Counted from the stretch's first letter, positions 1-6,411 are shown. The stretch: DNA of 13,073 bases from CAZONC01 sp964581305 (GCA_964581305.1 CAZONC010000014.1:1-13073), one strand, 5' to 3'. The notes: generated by a model from the sequence alone, not told the origin. Translations and numbers: made by a program.

Positions 1-1
1 T

Positions 2-2089
2 GGAGATGCAAGAAATCCTTTTAGACAATATGCTTTCCCAGAGCCAATTATAACTGTTGGAATTGAAAACATCTTAATAAAAGATTCCACACCACCCACA
101 GTTTCTGTTGTAGTTTCTGATACAGATAATGATTTTGCCCTTGATTCGCCAGAAGTAATAATTACTGCTGTAGATGAAAGCGGTGTTGCATATATAAGTT
201 ATTCTATTGATGACGGGCCAATCATAACTGTATATAATTCCACTATAACGGTTGTAATTCCAGAAGGCACACACACCTTAAACTATTTTGCTACTGATAT
301 AGTCGGAAATACAGCGCCTATAACAACTCAAACATATACATATCCAGATAATTGTCCAATGGTATATAATCCTGATCAAATAGATACAGATGGGGATGGG
401 CTAGGAAATGCATGTGATGTGGATGATGATAATGATGGTATTTACGATGAAATAGATACACAGCCATTGGTATTTTCAAATGATTTTGATGACCGAGTAC
501 TTGGTGGAACAACATTTGGTACCATAACAGATCGTGGCGGCTGGAACGTTACCGTCAAAGAACTACCAAATCCAGCTGGTGTACAGGTTAGTATATCTGG
601 AAGTGGCACAACTGCGCGAATTGTAAGTTGCAGTAATAATGTTGAAACGATGCTTGATGCCGAAAATGAAACGGCCAATATAACTTGTGGCAGCACAACT
701 GTTGCCGCTGAGTTTGCAAATCCAAAAATTGAGTTGCGCATGCCTCCTACTGGTGAAAAAGGAAAAGCTGTGCGAGTCACACTAAAAACAGGTCAAACAG
801 CTACTCTTGGAAGTGCTGTAACTGCTTCGATTACCAACACCGAACCAATTTTGGTTGAAGTTGTTGATGAAAGCGACAATATACTCGGTTCTGGTTTATT
901 ATATCCAGGCCAGGCAATCGATATAATGCTAACCAATACCTCAGTTGAATTTATCAATCTCGGCACAACTGATGTCATATTCACAATGGATAATGTTACA
1001 ATCACTTTAAGTCCAGGACAAAGTTTTACCGATAGTTGTCCTGGTATAACTGGTAATATAGCTAACACAGGTTGCCTTGCCGCAATAGTTGAAGATGATG
1101 ATCTCCATGTACATTATCATAGAATAAAAGAGAAAGGACTTTCTTATAATGGCTATGCATGTATTGATGATAAAGGTAGAGAAAAAATGAATTGTAAGCT
1201 TCCACTTAAACTAGGTTCTATAGGTGATAGCAGAAATGAGAGTGTAGTATTTGCTCAAAAAAAGATTTACGTTTACAATGATCTTTTAGCTGCTACCGGC
1301 CTAAGCTCATTCGACCAGATCAAACCACAATGCAAGCAGATTTTTGACAATTCAAATATTATACCTTTTGCAACTGTGAATGTAGTTACTGGCAAGGAAA
1401 TAACAGGTGTACCAAGAGTCGATGATTATGTAATAATATTACGAGTGCATATTTTTGACCCCGACACTTCAGCTGAATATATTAGTACAGTATGTAAGCT
1501 CGTAAAGAGTGGAAGTTTTAATATTGATAGTAATATGGATGGCGAACCAGATACGACAAAACAAAAACTCAAAATAGTGAAAACGGTTAAGCCCAACGGT
1601 ATACAACTTATGCCTGCTGATGATGTAGTAATAGGCGGCAGTGAGCTTATTATTACTTATCCAACCGAGGCACTTTGGGAAGAAGGGATAAATAACTATG
1701 TCTATCCACTTATATTTACTTCAGATAGCGACTGGACAGTTGATGTATGCACATATGCACCCACTGGATATACAATTGTTGGGGTTTATGATGAATTTGG
1801 CAACCTAATGACTGATAAAAACTGCATACAAACAGGAGTTGCTAATGAAACAAAGGTTGTTGCCTTTGAGGCTGTGAAAACATCATCGCCAAAGAAGTTT
1901 AATGTACCGGTTAAGCTGACTGTTGCGCATAAAGGCAAAATACAGCAAAGAATATTAAATATTCCAAACGAAGTTGTAAAAAGAAGTGAATTAGTCAAAA
2001 CTATACCAAAACCACCAAAAGCTCCTGTACCAGGAAAACTTGATCGAATAATTGCATACATTATACGTTTCTTTATAAGATGGATATAA
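2..2089 (+). CDS. Large secreted/surface protein with Ig-like and thrombospondin type 3 segments (5' end outside window)
   Basis: The frame is open from the first bases of the window, so the gene begins upstream and the ATG at 359 is internal; 695 residues are visible. Residues about 30-115 form a beta-rich Ig-like segment ending GTHTLNYFATDIVGNT, typical of extracellular repeat domains. Residues 116-155 carry a thrombospondin type 3 calcium-binding repeat (DNCPMVYNPDQIDTDGDG, then DVDDDNDGI). The remaining 540 residues are beta-rich with scattered cysteines and match no family I recognise. The C-terminus is proline-rich (KTIPKPPKAPVPG) and ends in a hydrophobic/basic tail (RIIAYIIRFFIRWI), possibly a membrane-associating helix. 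No signal peptide is visible because the start is missing. An extracellular, calcium-stabilised location is inferred from the repeats; the specific function is unknown. It converges with the polymerase gene, one base apart. Confidence 0.85.
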   Translation, partial: GDARNPFRQYAFPEPIITVGIENILIKDSTPPTVSVVVSDTDNDFALDSPEVIITAVDESGVAYISYSIDDGPIITVYNSTITVVIPEGTHTLNYFATDIVGNTAPITTQTYTYPDNCPMVYNPDQIDTDGDGLGNACDVDDDNDGIYDEIDTQPLVFSNDFDDRVLGGTTFGTITDRGGWNVTVKELPNPAGVQVSISGSGTTARIVSCSNNVETMLDAENETANITCGSTTVAAEFANPKIELRMPPTGEKGKAVRVTLKTGQTATLGSAVTASITNTEPILVEVVDESDNILGSGLLYPGQAIDIMLTNTSVEFINLGTTDVIFTMDNVTITLSPGQSFTDSCPGITGNIANTGCLAAIVEDDDLHVHYHRIKEKGLSYNGYACIDDKGREKMNCKLPLKLGSIGDSRNESVVFAQKKIYVYNDLLAATGLSSFDQIKPQCKQIFDNSNIIPFATVNVVTGKEITGVPRVDDYVIILRVHIFDPDTSAEYISTVCKLVKSGSFNIDSNMDGEPDTTKQKLKIVKTVKPNGIQLMPADDVVIGGSELIITYPTEALWEEGINNYVYPLIFTSDSDWTVDVCTYAPTGYTIVGVYDEFGNLMTDKNCIQTGVANETKVVAFEAVKTSSPKKFNVPVKLTVAHKGKIQQRILNIPNEVVKRSELVKTIPKPPKAPVPGKLDRIIAYIIRFFIRWI

Positions 2090-2090
2090 A

Positions 2091-3161
2091 CTACTTTTCT
2101 TTAAATTTTTTCAGAGTAACCTTCCCCTGAAGTAAATTTGAAACTCGAACACCTATTAGTCGTATGGCCTTTTCTGATCTAAGAAAAGGTTTAATCAACT
2201 CCTTTGATATTGTTATTATATCTTCCTTTTTGTCTGTATAGGAAGGTAGTGTTTTTGCATGTGTATGCGTTTCAAAATCTGCATATCTTATTTTTACAGT
2301 TACAGTTCGGAAGCAAAATTGATTTTTTATTTCTTTCCATACCTCCTCAGTCAACTCTGAAAGTACATTATAAATTAATTCCTCATCCTTTGTATCACTT
2401 TCAAATGTGTGTTCACGTCCAACTGACTTAATTATTTGCCGTTCTTCCACTTCTGATTCATCAATTCCTTGTGCCATTTTATGAAATTCATAACCCAATT
2501 TACCAAATTCTTTAATCAACTTTTCAACAGGATATTTTGCTAATTCACCTATAGTTTTAATACCAAGCTTAGCCATTTTTTCAGCAGTTTTTGGTCCAAT
2601 TCCCCAGATTTTTTGTACATCCAGAGGTGCTAAAAAATCCTTTACCTCTTCAGGTTTGACAACAGTTAGCCCATCCGGCTTTTGAAAATCTGAAGCAATT
2701 TTTGCAATCAATTTATTTGGCCCAATTCCAATCGAGCATGTTAAGCCTTCTTTTTCATAAATTTTTTCTTTTAGCAAAATTGCAAATGCCCTTGCTTGAT
2801 CAAAATCCTGCACACGTTTGCTGATATCAAGAAATGCTTCGTCGATACTCACTTGTTCAAACTTGTCGGCATGCGCACGGAGAATATCCATAATACTTTT
2901 CGAAACTTTTTCATAAAGTGGCATATTTACTGGTAAAAAAATTCCATTAGGACATTTTTTCCATGCTTTTGAAATTGGCATTCCAGAATGTATACCATAC
3001 TGCCGTGCAATATAGTTTGCTGTCGAAACTACACCACGTCCTTTCCCTTCTTTAGGGTTTGCACCGACAATTATAGGTTTGCCTTGATATTCTGGATGTT
3101 GCCGTTCCTCTACTGCTGCAAAAAAAGCATCTAAATCAACGTGCAAAATTATCCGAGCCAC
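2091..3161 (-). CDS. dinB: DNA polymerase IV (Y-family translesion polymerase)
   Basis: Error-prone Y-family polymerase that copies past damaged bases. From the chosen start, residues 7-18 read HVDLDAFFAAVE, the Y-family palm motif with metal-binding Asp9 and a Phe steric gate. SIDEAFLDIS gives the catalytic Asp107/Glu108 pair, and GIGPNKLIAKIASD lies in the palm/thumb. KIWGIGPKTAEKMAKLGI is the helix-hairpin-helix thumb region, and the rest is the little finger. The length of about 356 residues is normal. GTG at 3161 is preferred because the protein then starts MARIILHVD, as in the family; the frame also allows an upstream TTG at 3170. The tail VTLKKFKEK resembles a sliding-clamp-binding tail but lacks the paired aromatics, so that role is uncertain. 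It is divergent from the next gene and convergent with the surface protein; the stop is TAG. Confidence 0.96.
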   Translation of the reverse strand: MARIILHVDLDAFFAAVEERQHPEYQGKPIIVGANPKEGKGRGVVSTANYIARQYGIHSGMPISKAWKKCPNGIFLPVNMPLYEKVSKSIMDILRAHADKFEQVSIDEAFLDISKRVQDFDQARAFAILLKEKIYEKEGLTCSIGIGPNKLIAKIASDFQKPDGLTVVKPEEVKDFLAPLDVQKIWGIGPKTAEKMAKLGIKTIGELAKYPVEKLIKEFGKLGYEFHKMAQGIDESEVEERQIIKSVGREHTFESDTKDEELIYNVLSELTEEVWKEIKNQFCFRTVTVKIRYADFETHTHAKTLPSYTDKKEDIITISKELIKPFLRSEKAIRLIGVRVSNLLQGKVTLKKFKEK

Positions 3162-3196
3162 AAATTTCAATTATTTTTGCAAAATAAATTTTTAAT
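3162..3196. promoter_or_regulatory. Divergent promoter region between dinB and the 159-residue protein
   Basis: Only 35 AT-rich bases separate the two divergent starts. On the minus strand AAATTTAT (3184-3191) lies about 26 bases before the dinB GTG, the distance expected for a TATA box driving a leaderless mRNA. No equally good box or Shine-Dalgarno site is seen for the plus-strand gene at 3197; its promoter may lie inside the 5' end of dinB. This is weak evidence in such AT-rich sequence. Confidence 0.3.
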
Positions 3197-3676
3197 ATGG
3201 AGTATCTGATTAAATCAGCTTTTGACCATGCATTAAAATGGTTTCAAAAACACTTTAATATAAATTTTATTCCATCACTCGAAATTGGTAAATATAATAT
3301 ATGTGCCGATTTGTTTAGAGTTTCGGCGAAAGATAAAAAAATTTATGTAAACCGTGATAAATTGTTTGAAAATATAGCAATGATGAATTGTTGTTTAATA
3401 AAAAAAGGGCATACGAATGATGAACAAAAGGAAATTACTGCACGTTTTATTCATGAAATTGTGGAAACCTATATAACTACGGAAAATCCAGGTTTTGCAG
3501 TCCATATTACACCGCATTTTCACGAGTATGCTGACTTTGTTGAGGATATCTACAGAAAAGAAAATGGACTATTTACACATGCGCATGGCTATAAATTCCT
3601 TGGTTTAGAAAAGATTTTTGAAAGATTGTGGGAACAAGAGTTGGCAAAAAATAGCAAAGTTCAAGTTTTTGAATAA
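3197..3676 (+). CDS. Unrecognised 159-residue protein with a His/Glu-rich, metalloprotein-like segment
   Basis: I do not recognise this family. The protein is soluble, with no signal peptide or membrane segment. Residues 84-90 read FIHEIVE, with H86, E87 and E90 in one helix-like stretch. About 20 residues later HITPHFHEYADFVED adds H103, H107, H109, E110, D113 and E116. A helix with HExxE followed by a second His/Glu-rich helix is how several zincin-like peptidases and some di-metal proteins present ligands, so metal binding is a reasonable inference. The strict HExxH signature is absent and no activity can be assigned. Cysteines at 35, 65 and 66 show no zinc-ribbon spacing. ATG at 3197 is the first in frame and gives a compact start. 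It is divergent from dinB, which could mean shared regulation but does not prove a repair role. Confidence 0.8.
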   Translation: MEYLIKSAFDHALKWFQKHFNINFIPSLEIGKYNICADLFRVSAKDKKIYVNRDKLFENIAMMNCCLIKKGHTNDEQKEITARFIHEIVETYITTENPGFAVHITPHFHEYADFVEDIYRKENGLFTHAHGYKFLGLEKIFERLWEQELAKNSKVQVFE

Positions 3677-3682
3677 TAATGC

Positions 3683-3695
3683 CCCTCTGAGAGGG
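3683..3695 (+). terminator. Short GC hairpin after the 159-residue gene
   Basis: CCCTC-TGA-GAGGG forms a perfect 5-bp stem with a three-base loop, starting six bases after the stop codon at 3676. It is one of the few GC-rich spots outside the tRNAs. No run of T follows directly (ATTAATTT), so it may stabilise the mRNA end rather than terminate transcription. Confidence 0.3.
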
Positions 3696-3700
3696 ATTAA

Positions 3701-3922
3701 TTTATACTTATTAGCGGGCTTATTGGCGCTATTGGATATATGACTTCTGTAACCATTAAGCCAATTGACATCACTAAAGAATCTCTTAACATCTCTGAAA
3801 ATAAAACTTCTCCTAAAGTAATACCATCAACCGAAAAATCTACAGAGCCTTTGGAACACTAGAAAACTTGTTCTGATGAATGTATCTACATAGGAGAAAA
3901 AGAATGCTTGAATAGTTCCTAG
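3701..3922 (+). pseudogene. Remnant of a short secreted-protein gene, broken by two in-frame TAG codons
   Basis: One frame across this otherwise empty stretch reads like protein. It opens with a hydrophobic helix (FILISGLIGAIGYM, from 3701), passes through a Ser/Thr/Lys-rich linker with two N-glycosylation sequons (LNISENKTS), and reaches TAG at 3860-3862. It then continues KTCSDECIYIGEKECLNSS before a second TAG at 3920-3922. The C-x3-C-x8-C cluster after a Thr/Ser linker resembles small disulfide-rich modules of archaeal secreted proteins. No ATG precedes the hydrophobic part; the only in-frame ATG is at 3740. A TAA at 3698-3700 closes the frame upstream. The likeliest reading is a decayed or 3'-truncated gene fragment ending six bases from the tRNA-Glu 3' end. 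A chance open frame in AT-rich DNA is the alternative. Confidence 0.4.
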
Positions 3923-3928
3923 ATTTAT

Positions 3929-4045
3929 TGCCCCCAGCGGGATTTGAACCCGCGTCGCAGCCTTTCTTTGCTATCATCATGTATCAAACCTTTCTGTGCA
4001 AAGCACGAAAGGGCCGTATCCTTGACCGGGCTAGACGATGGGGGC
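3929..4045 (-). tRNA. tRNA-Glu (anticodon UUC) with intron
   Basis: On the minus strand the acceptor arms are GCCCCCA and TGGGGGC, with discriminator A at 3929. The D stem is GTCT/GGAT, the anticodon stem CGGCC/GGCTG (one G-U pair), and the T arm GCGGG-TTCAAAT-CCCGC. Removing a 42-base intron gives a 75-nt tRNA with loop CTTTCGA, so anticodon UUC (Glu). No CCA is encoded. It lies downstream of thymidylate kinase on the same strand and has its own TATA box. Confidence 0.95.
3964..4005 (-). other. Intron of tRNA-Glu with bulge-helix-bulge splice motif
   Basis: The 42-nt intron sits between tRNA positions 37 and 38, the usual archaeal site. The four-base central helix pairs CTTT (tRNA 32-35) with AAAG near the intron 3' end. 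The 5' bulge is C36-G37 plus the first intron base U, and the 3' bulge is intron AA plus A38. Cleavage after the second base of each three-base bulge gives the expected exons. The inner helix is short (GCU/AGC). The tRNA splicing endonuclease, encoded elsewhere, should process it. Confidence 0.88.
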
Positions 4046-4070
4046 AATATAATTACTGATAATTTAATTC

Positions 4071-4078
4071 TATTTAAA
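4071..4078 (-). promoter_or_regulatory. TATA box for tRNA-Glu
   Basis: TTTAAATA on the minus strand is centred about 29 bases upstream of the mature tRNA 5' end. That fits TBP binding with transcription starting a few bases before the tRNA. It lies between the thymidylate kinase stop and the tRNA, so tRNA-Glu need not depend on read-through. Confidence 0.55.
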
Positions 4079-4080
4079 TT

Positions 4081-4707
4081 TTATTCATTTGATTTTTTTA
4101 TTTCTTCAATAACAACATTCCATATTTCCTCAGCAATTATATTGTCATTCTTTGTTCCATCAATAACAACCCACTTCGAGCCATTTCTAATCTCTTTTGC
4201 TAATTTTAGATACATTGCTCTTATTCGCTCAATTTGTTCCCTCTCTTTTTTAATTCTTTCGAGCATTTCTCTTTTTGTAAAATCCTCTATATTTGCTTGC
4301 TGAATTCGTGCAATTCCGCGTTCAAGTGGAGTATCGATGAGAAAAACCAGATTAGGTTTGATTATATTTTTTTCTATTGAAATTAACCATTCCAATGGAA
4401 CGTTCCGCACAGATTGATAAGCAAAATTGCTATAACAATAACGGTCGGCAATAACAATAATACCTCTTTCAAGCAACCCTTTTATTCTTTCTTGATAAAG
4501 ACTTCGGTCAGCTGCATATAAAAGTGAAAGTGTGAAAGGGTCAAAATCGGATCTTTTAGTTAGCTTTGCTATATCAGTTTCATAATTTGGAAATGTTATG
4601 TTAACAACTTCCTTGCCCAATCTTCGCAACCTTTCACTAAGAATTCGTATATGTGTTCGTTTTCCAGCACCAGTTATGCCCTCAAAAACAATAAATATAC
4701 CTTTCAT
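4081..4707 (-). CDS. tmk: Thymidylate kinase (dTMP kinase)
   Basis: Phosphorylates dTMP to dTDP with ATP, an essential step of dTTP synthesis in the cytoplasm. The 208 residues match the family length. The P-loop is FEGITGAGKRTH (8-19), and ITFPNYETDIAK (37-48) is the substrate-side loop in the place of the eukaryotic/archaeal FPxR/YxT segment. DRYCYSNFAYQ (88-98) is the family signature DRYxxSxxAYQ. PNLVFLIDTPLERGIARI (118-135) is the strand before the lid. Two features are unusual: Arg17 replaces the usual Ser/Thr/Gly after the P-loop lysine, and Thr12 replaces the common Asp. The frame stays open upstream through tRNA-Ile to 4911, but ATG at 4707 is clearly the start, because it begins directly at the P-loop strand and leaves the tRNA intact. 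It follows tRNA-Ile by eight bases, suggesting a shared transcript. Confidence 0.93.
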   Translation of the reverse strand: MKGIFIVFEGITGAGKRTHIRILSERLRRLGKEVVNITFPNYETDIAKLTKRSDFDPFTLSLLYAADRSLYQERIKGLLERGIIVIADRYCYSNFAYQSVRNVPLEWLISIEKNIIKPNLVFLIDTPLERGIARIQQANIEDFTKREMLERIKKEREQIERIRAMYLKLAKEIRNGSKWVVIDGTKNDNIIAEEIWNVVIEEIKKSNE

Positions 4708-4715
4708 GAAATCAG

Positions 4716-4790
4716 TGGGCCAGGAGAGATTTGAACTCTCGACCTTCCGGTTATCAGCCGGACGCTCCAACCAGGCTAAGCTACTGGCCC
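4716..4790 (-). tRNA. tRNA-Ile (anticodon GAU)
   Basis: The 75-nt minus-strand cloverleaf has acceptor GGGCCAG/CTGGCCC with discriminator A, anticodon stem TCCGG/CCGGA, loop CTGATAA (anticodon GAU) and T arm GAGAG-TTCAAAT-CTCTC. It has no intron and no encoded CCA. Its 3' end lies eight bases before the thymidylate kinase ATG, so the two may be cotranscribed with the tRNA cut out of the leader. Confidence 0.95.
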
Positions 4791-4838
4791 ATAAAATAAT
4801 AAATTTTAAATTAATTAAATATTTTTGGATCCGTATTT
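4791..4838. promoter_or_regulatory. Divergent promoter region between tRNA-Ile and tRNA-Ala
   Basis: 48 nearly pure A/T bases lie between the divergent tRNAs. On the minus strand TTTAATTAA, around 4811-4820, is about 26 bases ahead of tRNA-Ile. On the plus strand TTTTAAATTAA (4804-4814) is about 30 bases ahead of tRNA-Ala. The boxes overlap, so the two promoters may compete for TBP. Confidence 0.5.
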
Positions 4839-4910
4839 GGGCCGATAGATCAATGGTAGATCGCCGCTTTCGCAAAGCGGAGGTTCCGGGTTCAAATCCC
4901 GGTCGGTCCA
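4839..4910 (+). tRNA. tRNA-Ala (anticodon CGC)
   Basis: The 72-nt cloverleaf has acceptor GGGCCGA/TCGGTCC with the G3-U70 pair that defines alanine tRNAs, D stem GATC/GATC, anticodon stem CCGCT/AGCGG, loop TTCGCAA (anticodon CGC, codon GCG) and T arm CCGGG-TTCAAAT-CCCGG. There is no intron and no encoded CCA. The discriminator A is at 4910. Confidence 0.95.
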
Positions 4911-4913
4911 TTA

Positions 4914-4922
4914 TTTTTTTTT
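4914..4922 (+). terminator. Oligo-T terminator of tRNA-Ala
   Basis: A run of nine T begins three bases after the tRNA 3' end on the transcribed strand. Archaeal RNA polymerase commonly stops at such T tracts without a hairpin. Confidence 0.55.
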
Positions 4923-4984
4923 GGTATATGATTCAATGAAGCATAGTAGAATTCATTTTGCATTAATTTTTTACCAATGAAAAG

Positions 4985-4992
4985 TATTTAAA
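4985..4992 (+). promoter_or_regulatory. TATA box of the Cas4-like/phosphoesterase unit
   Basis: TATTTAAA is centred about 29 bases upstream of the ATG at 5018. The bases before the ATG (TCTCGGT) contain no Shine-Dalgarno match, which fits a leaderless or nearly leaderless mRNA. Confidence 0.5.
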
Positions 4993-5017
4993 GATAAACT
5001 AATTATTAAATCTCGGT

Positions 5018-5689
5018 ATGCAAGAAACAATAGTTACTGCCAGTGATGTTGCTCTATATGTAAAATGCCCCAGACAGGTTTATTTTAAACTTAAAAAAGT
5101 TCCTTATGTTGAACGCGAGGAACGAGTGAAAGGAAGAGTTGAGCATTTGCTGCTAAGAAATATAGTTGAAAAAAATTTTGATTATCGCATTTTGGAAAAA
5201 AATGATTTTGAAATTTGCATTTCTGCACTAAATGAACTTGAAAAATTTCTCATGAATTTTAACACAAAATTTTTTGAGCAGGCACTAGTTTCTAAAAAAT
5301 ATGGTCTAGCTGCAAAACCCGATTTAATTGCTGTGGGAGAAGAAAATTGTGAAGTTATTGAATTTAAGGGAACGAAGATAAGACATGATATAACTTATTC
5401 AGATAAAATCTATGTTTGTGCACAAACAATGGTTGTGGAAGATACTTTATGTCCTGGTCTCGATCATGGTAATGTTTTTTATTATAAAATAAGCAATAAA
5501 CCAATAAAAACCGTTTATGTGTCCGATAAACTGAAAAGCAAAATTATGGAAATAAAAAGTTCCATACTTTCAATGAAAAAAGACATAGAATGTAAAAAGG
5601 ATAATATGCCACCATATTGCGAGAAATCGCTATGTAAAACGTGCGATTATGCATATTATTGCCTCTATCTAAATAATAAAACTTCCTAA
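5018..5689 (+). CDS. Cas4-like RecB-family nuclease with iron-sulfur cysteines
   Basis: PD-(D/E)XK nuclease of the Cas4/Dna2 group, 223 residues, the normal Cas4 size. C17 (KCPRQVYF) and the C-terminal set C201, C206, C209 and C215 (CEKSLCKTCDYAYYC) form the four-cysteine-type iron-sulfur site. The nuclease core has H43 (VEHLLLRN), D102 (AKPDLIAV) and E115-x-K117 (VIEFKGTK), with Gln136 at the QxxxY-like position. Family members cut single-stranded DNA ends, in CRISPR spacer acquisition or in DNA repair. No CRISPR repeat or other cas gene lies in this window, so a stand-alone repair or processing role is as likely as a CRISPR role. The next gene follows after 14 bases on the same strand and is probably cotranscribed. 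Confidence 0.88.
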   Translation: MQETIVTASDVALYVKCPRQVYFKLKKVPYVEREERVKGRVEHLLLRNIVEKNFDYRILEKNDFEICISALNELEKFLMNFNTKFFEQALVSKKYGLAAKPDLIAVGEENCEVIEFKGTKIRHDITYSDKIYVCAQTMVVEDTLCPGLDHGNVFYYKISNKPIKTVYVSDKLKSKIMEIKSSILSMKKDIECKKDNMPPYCEKSLCKTCDYAYYCLYLNNKTS

Positions 5690-5703
5690 AATAATTTTAA
5701 ATT

Positions 5704-6411
5704 ATGATAATAGCAGCAACAGGAGATGTTCATTCTCCATATTATTATGAAGATTTTGTTCGTGCAATTGATAATTTGACAATAAAACCAGATTTATTTT
5801 TGCTAGTTGGGGATATGGTTCATCGCGGAAATGTGGATGAATATGAAAAAATTTACAATGTACTTTTTGGTAAAATAGATTGTCCAATTATAGCTTGCTT
5901 TGGCAACAATGAATTCGAGGAACAGAAAGAAACGCTGAAGCAAAAATATAGAGAAATTAGATTTTTAGATGATCAAAGTATAGTTTTTGAGATAGGACGT
6001 ATCAGTGTTGGAATTTATGGTACGACAGGAAGCCTTGATCAGCCAACAAGATGGCAAAAAAGCAACATACCAAATGTAGAACAAATTTATCGCGAACGAA
6101 TTATACGAGCTTCAAAACATTTAGAAAGAATGTTAACCCATGTAAAAATACTCTTAATGCACTATGCCCCAACATATAAAATACTAGAAGGTGAAAATCC
6201 AAGATTTTTTCCAAATCTTGGTTGCCAAGCATATGAAAATGTTATAATGCAACAAAAACCGAATTTAGTTGTTTGTGGTCATTCCCATAAAGGTAAGAAA
6301 ATGGTTTGGGTAGATGCTGTACCTGTTTTTAATGTATCACTTCCTCTTAACAAAGAGATTGTTGTTATAGATACGACAAAAATAAAACCAGGAATAACAA
6401 AATTTATTTAA
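5704..6411 (+). CDS. Metallophosphoesterase (calcineurin-like)
   Basis: A 235-residue protein carrying the full set of metallophosphoesterase metal ligands: D8/H10 (GDVHSP), D37 (VGDMVHRG), GNNE (67-70, usually GNHE or GNND), H153 (LLMHYAP) and GHSH (192-195). Such enzymes hydrolyse phosphomonoesters or phosphodiesters, including nucleotides and DNA, with a di-metal centre; the substrate here is not evident. It has no signal peptide or membrane helix. It lies 14 bases after the Cas4-like nuclease with no clear promoter in between, so a shared nucleic-acid task is possible but unproven. Its TAA overlaps the TAA of the convergent L14e gene by four bases (TTAA), so the two transcripts overlap at their 3' ends. 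Confidence 0.9.
   Translation: MIIAATGDVHSPYYYEDFVRAIDNLTIKPDLFLLVGDMVHRGNVDEYEKIYNVLFGKIDCPIIACFGNNEFEEQKETLKQKYREIRFLDDQSIVFEIGRISVGIYGTTGSLDQPTRWQKSNIPNVEQIYRERIIRASKHLERMLTHVKILLMHYAPTYKILEGENPRFFPNLGCQAYENVIMQQKPNLVVCGHSHKGKKMVWVDAVPVFNVSLPLNKEIVVIDTTKIKPGITKFI

Noticed and set aside
442..780. Minus-strand open frame of 112 codons inside the surface protein
   Set aside because: Antisense shadow; the plus-strand frame continues through it with Ig-like and calcium-binding segments on either side.
3860..3922. The two TAG codons in the secreted-protein remnant read as pyrrolysine or recoded stops
   Set aside because: TAG is used as a normal stop here by dinB and by L30 (where TGA and TAG follow in frame), the remnant lacks a proper start, and nothing in the window suggests TAG suppression.
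3929..4045. tRNA-Glu as an integration (att) site
   Set aside because: No integrase gene and no second copy of the tRNA 3' end were seen in the window; only the neighbouring gene remnant hints at past insertion.
4708..4911. N-terminal extension of thymidylate kinase through the open frame to 4911
   Set aside because: It runs through tRNA-Ile and the antisense of tRNA-Ala and would place 68 unrelated residues before the P-loop strand; ATG 4707 fits the family exactly.
4598..4939. Plus-strand open frame of 113 codons
   Set aside because: It covers the antisense of tmk and tRNA-Ile and the sense strand of tRNA-Ala; its residues are those expected from translating tRNA sequence.
5018..6411. A CRISPR array around the Cas4-like gene
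   Set aside because: No regularly spaced direct repeats were found by eye on either side; the flanks are tRNA genes and ribosomal protein genes.
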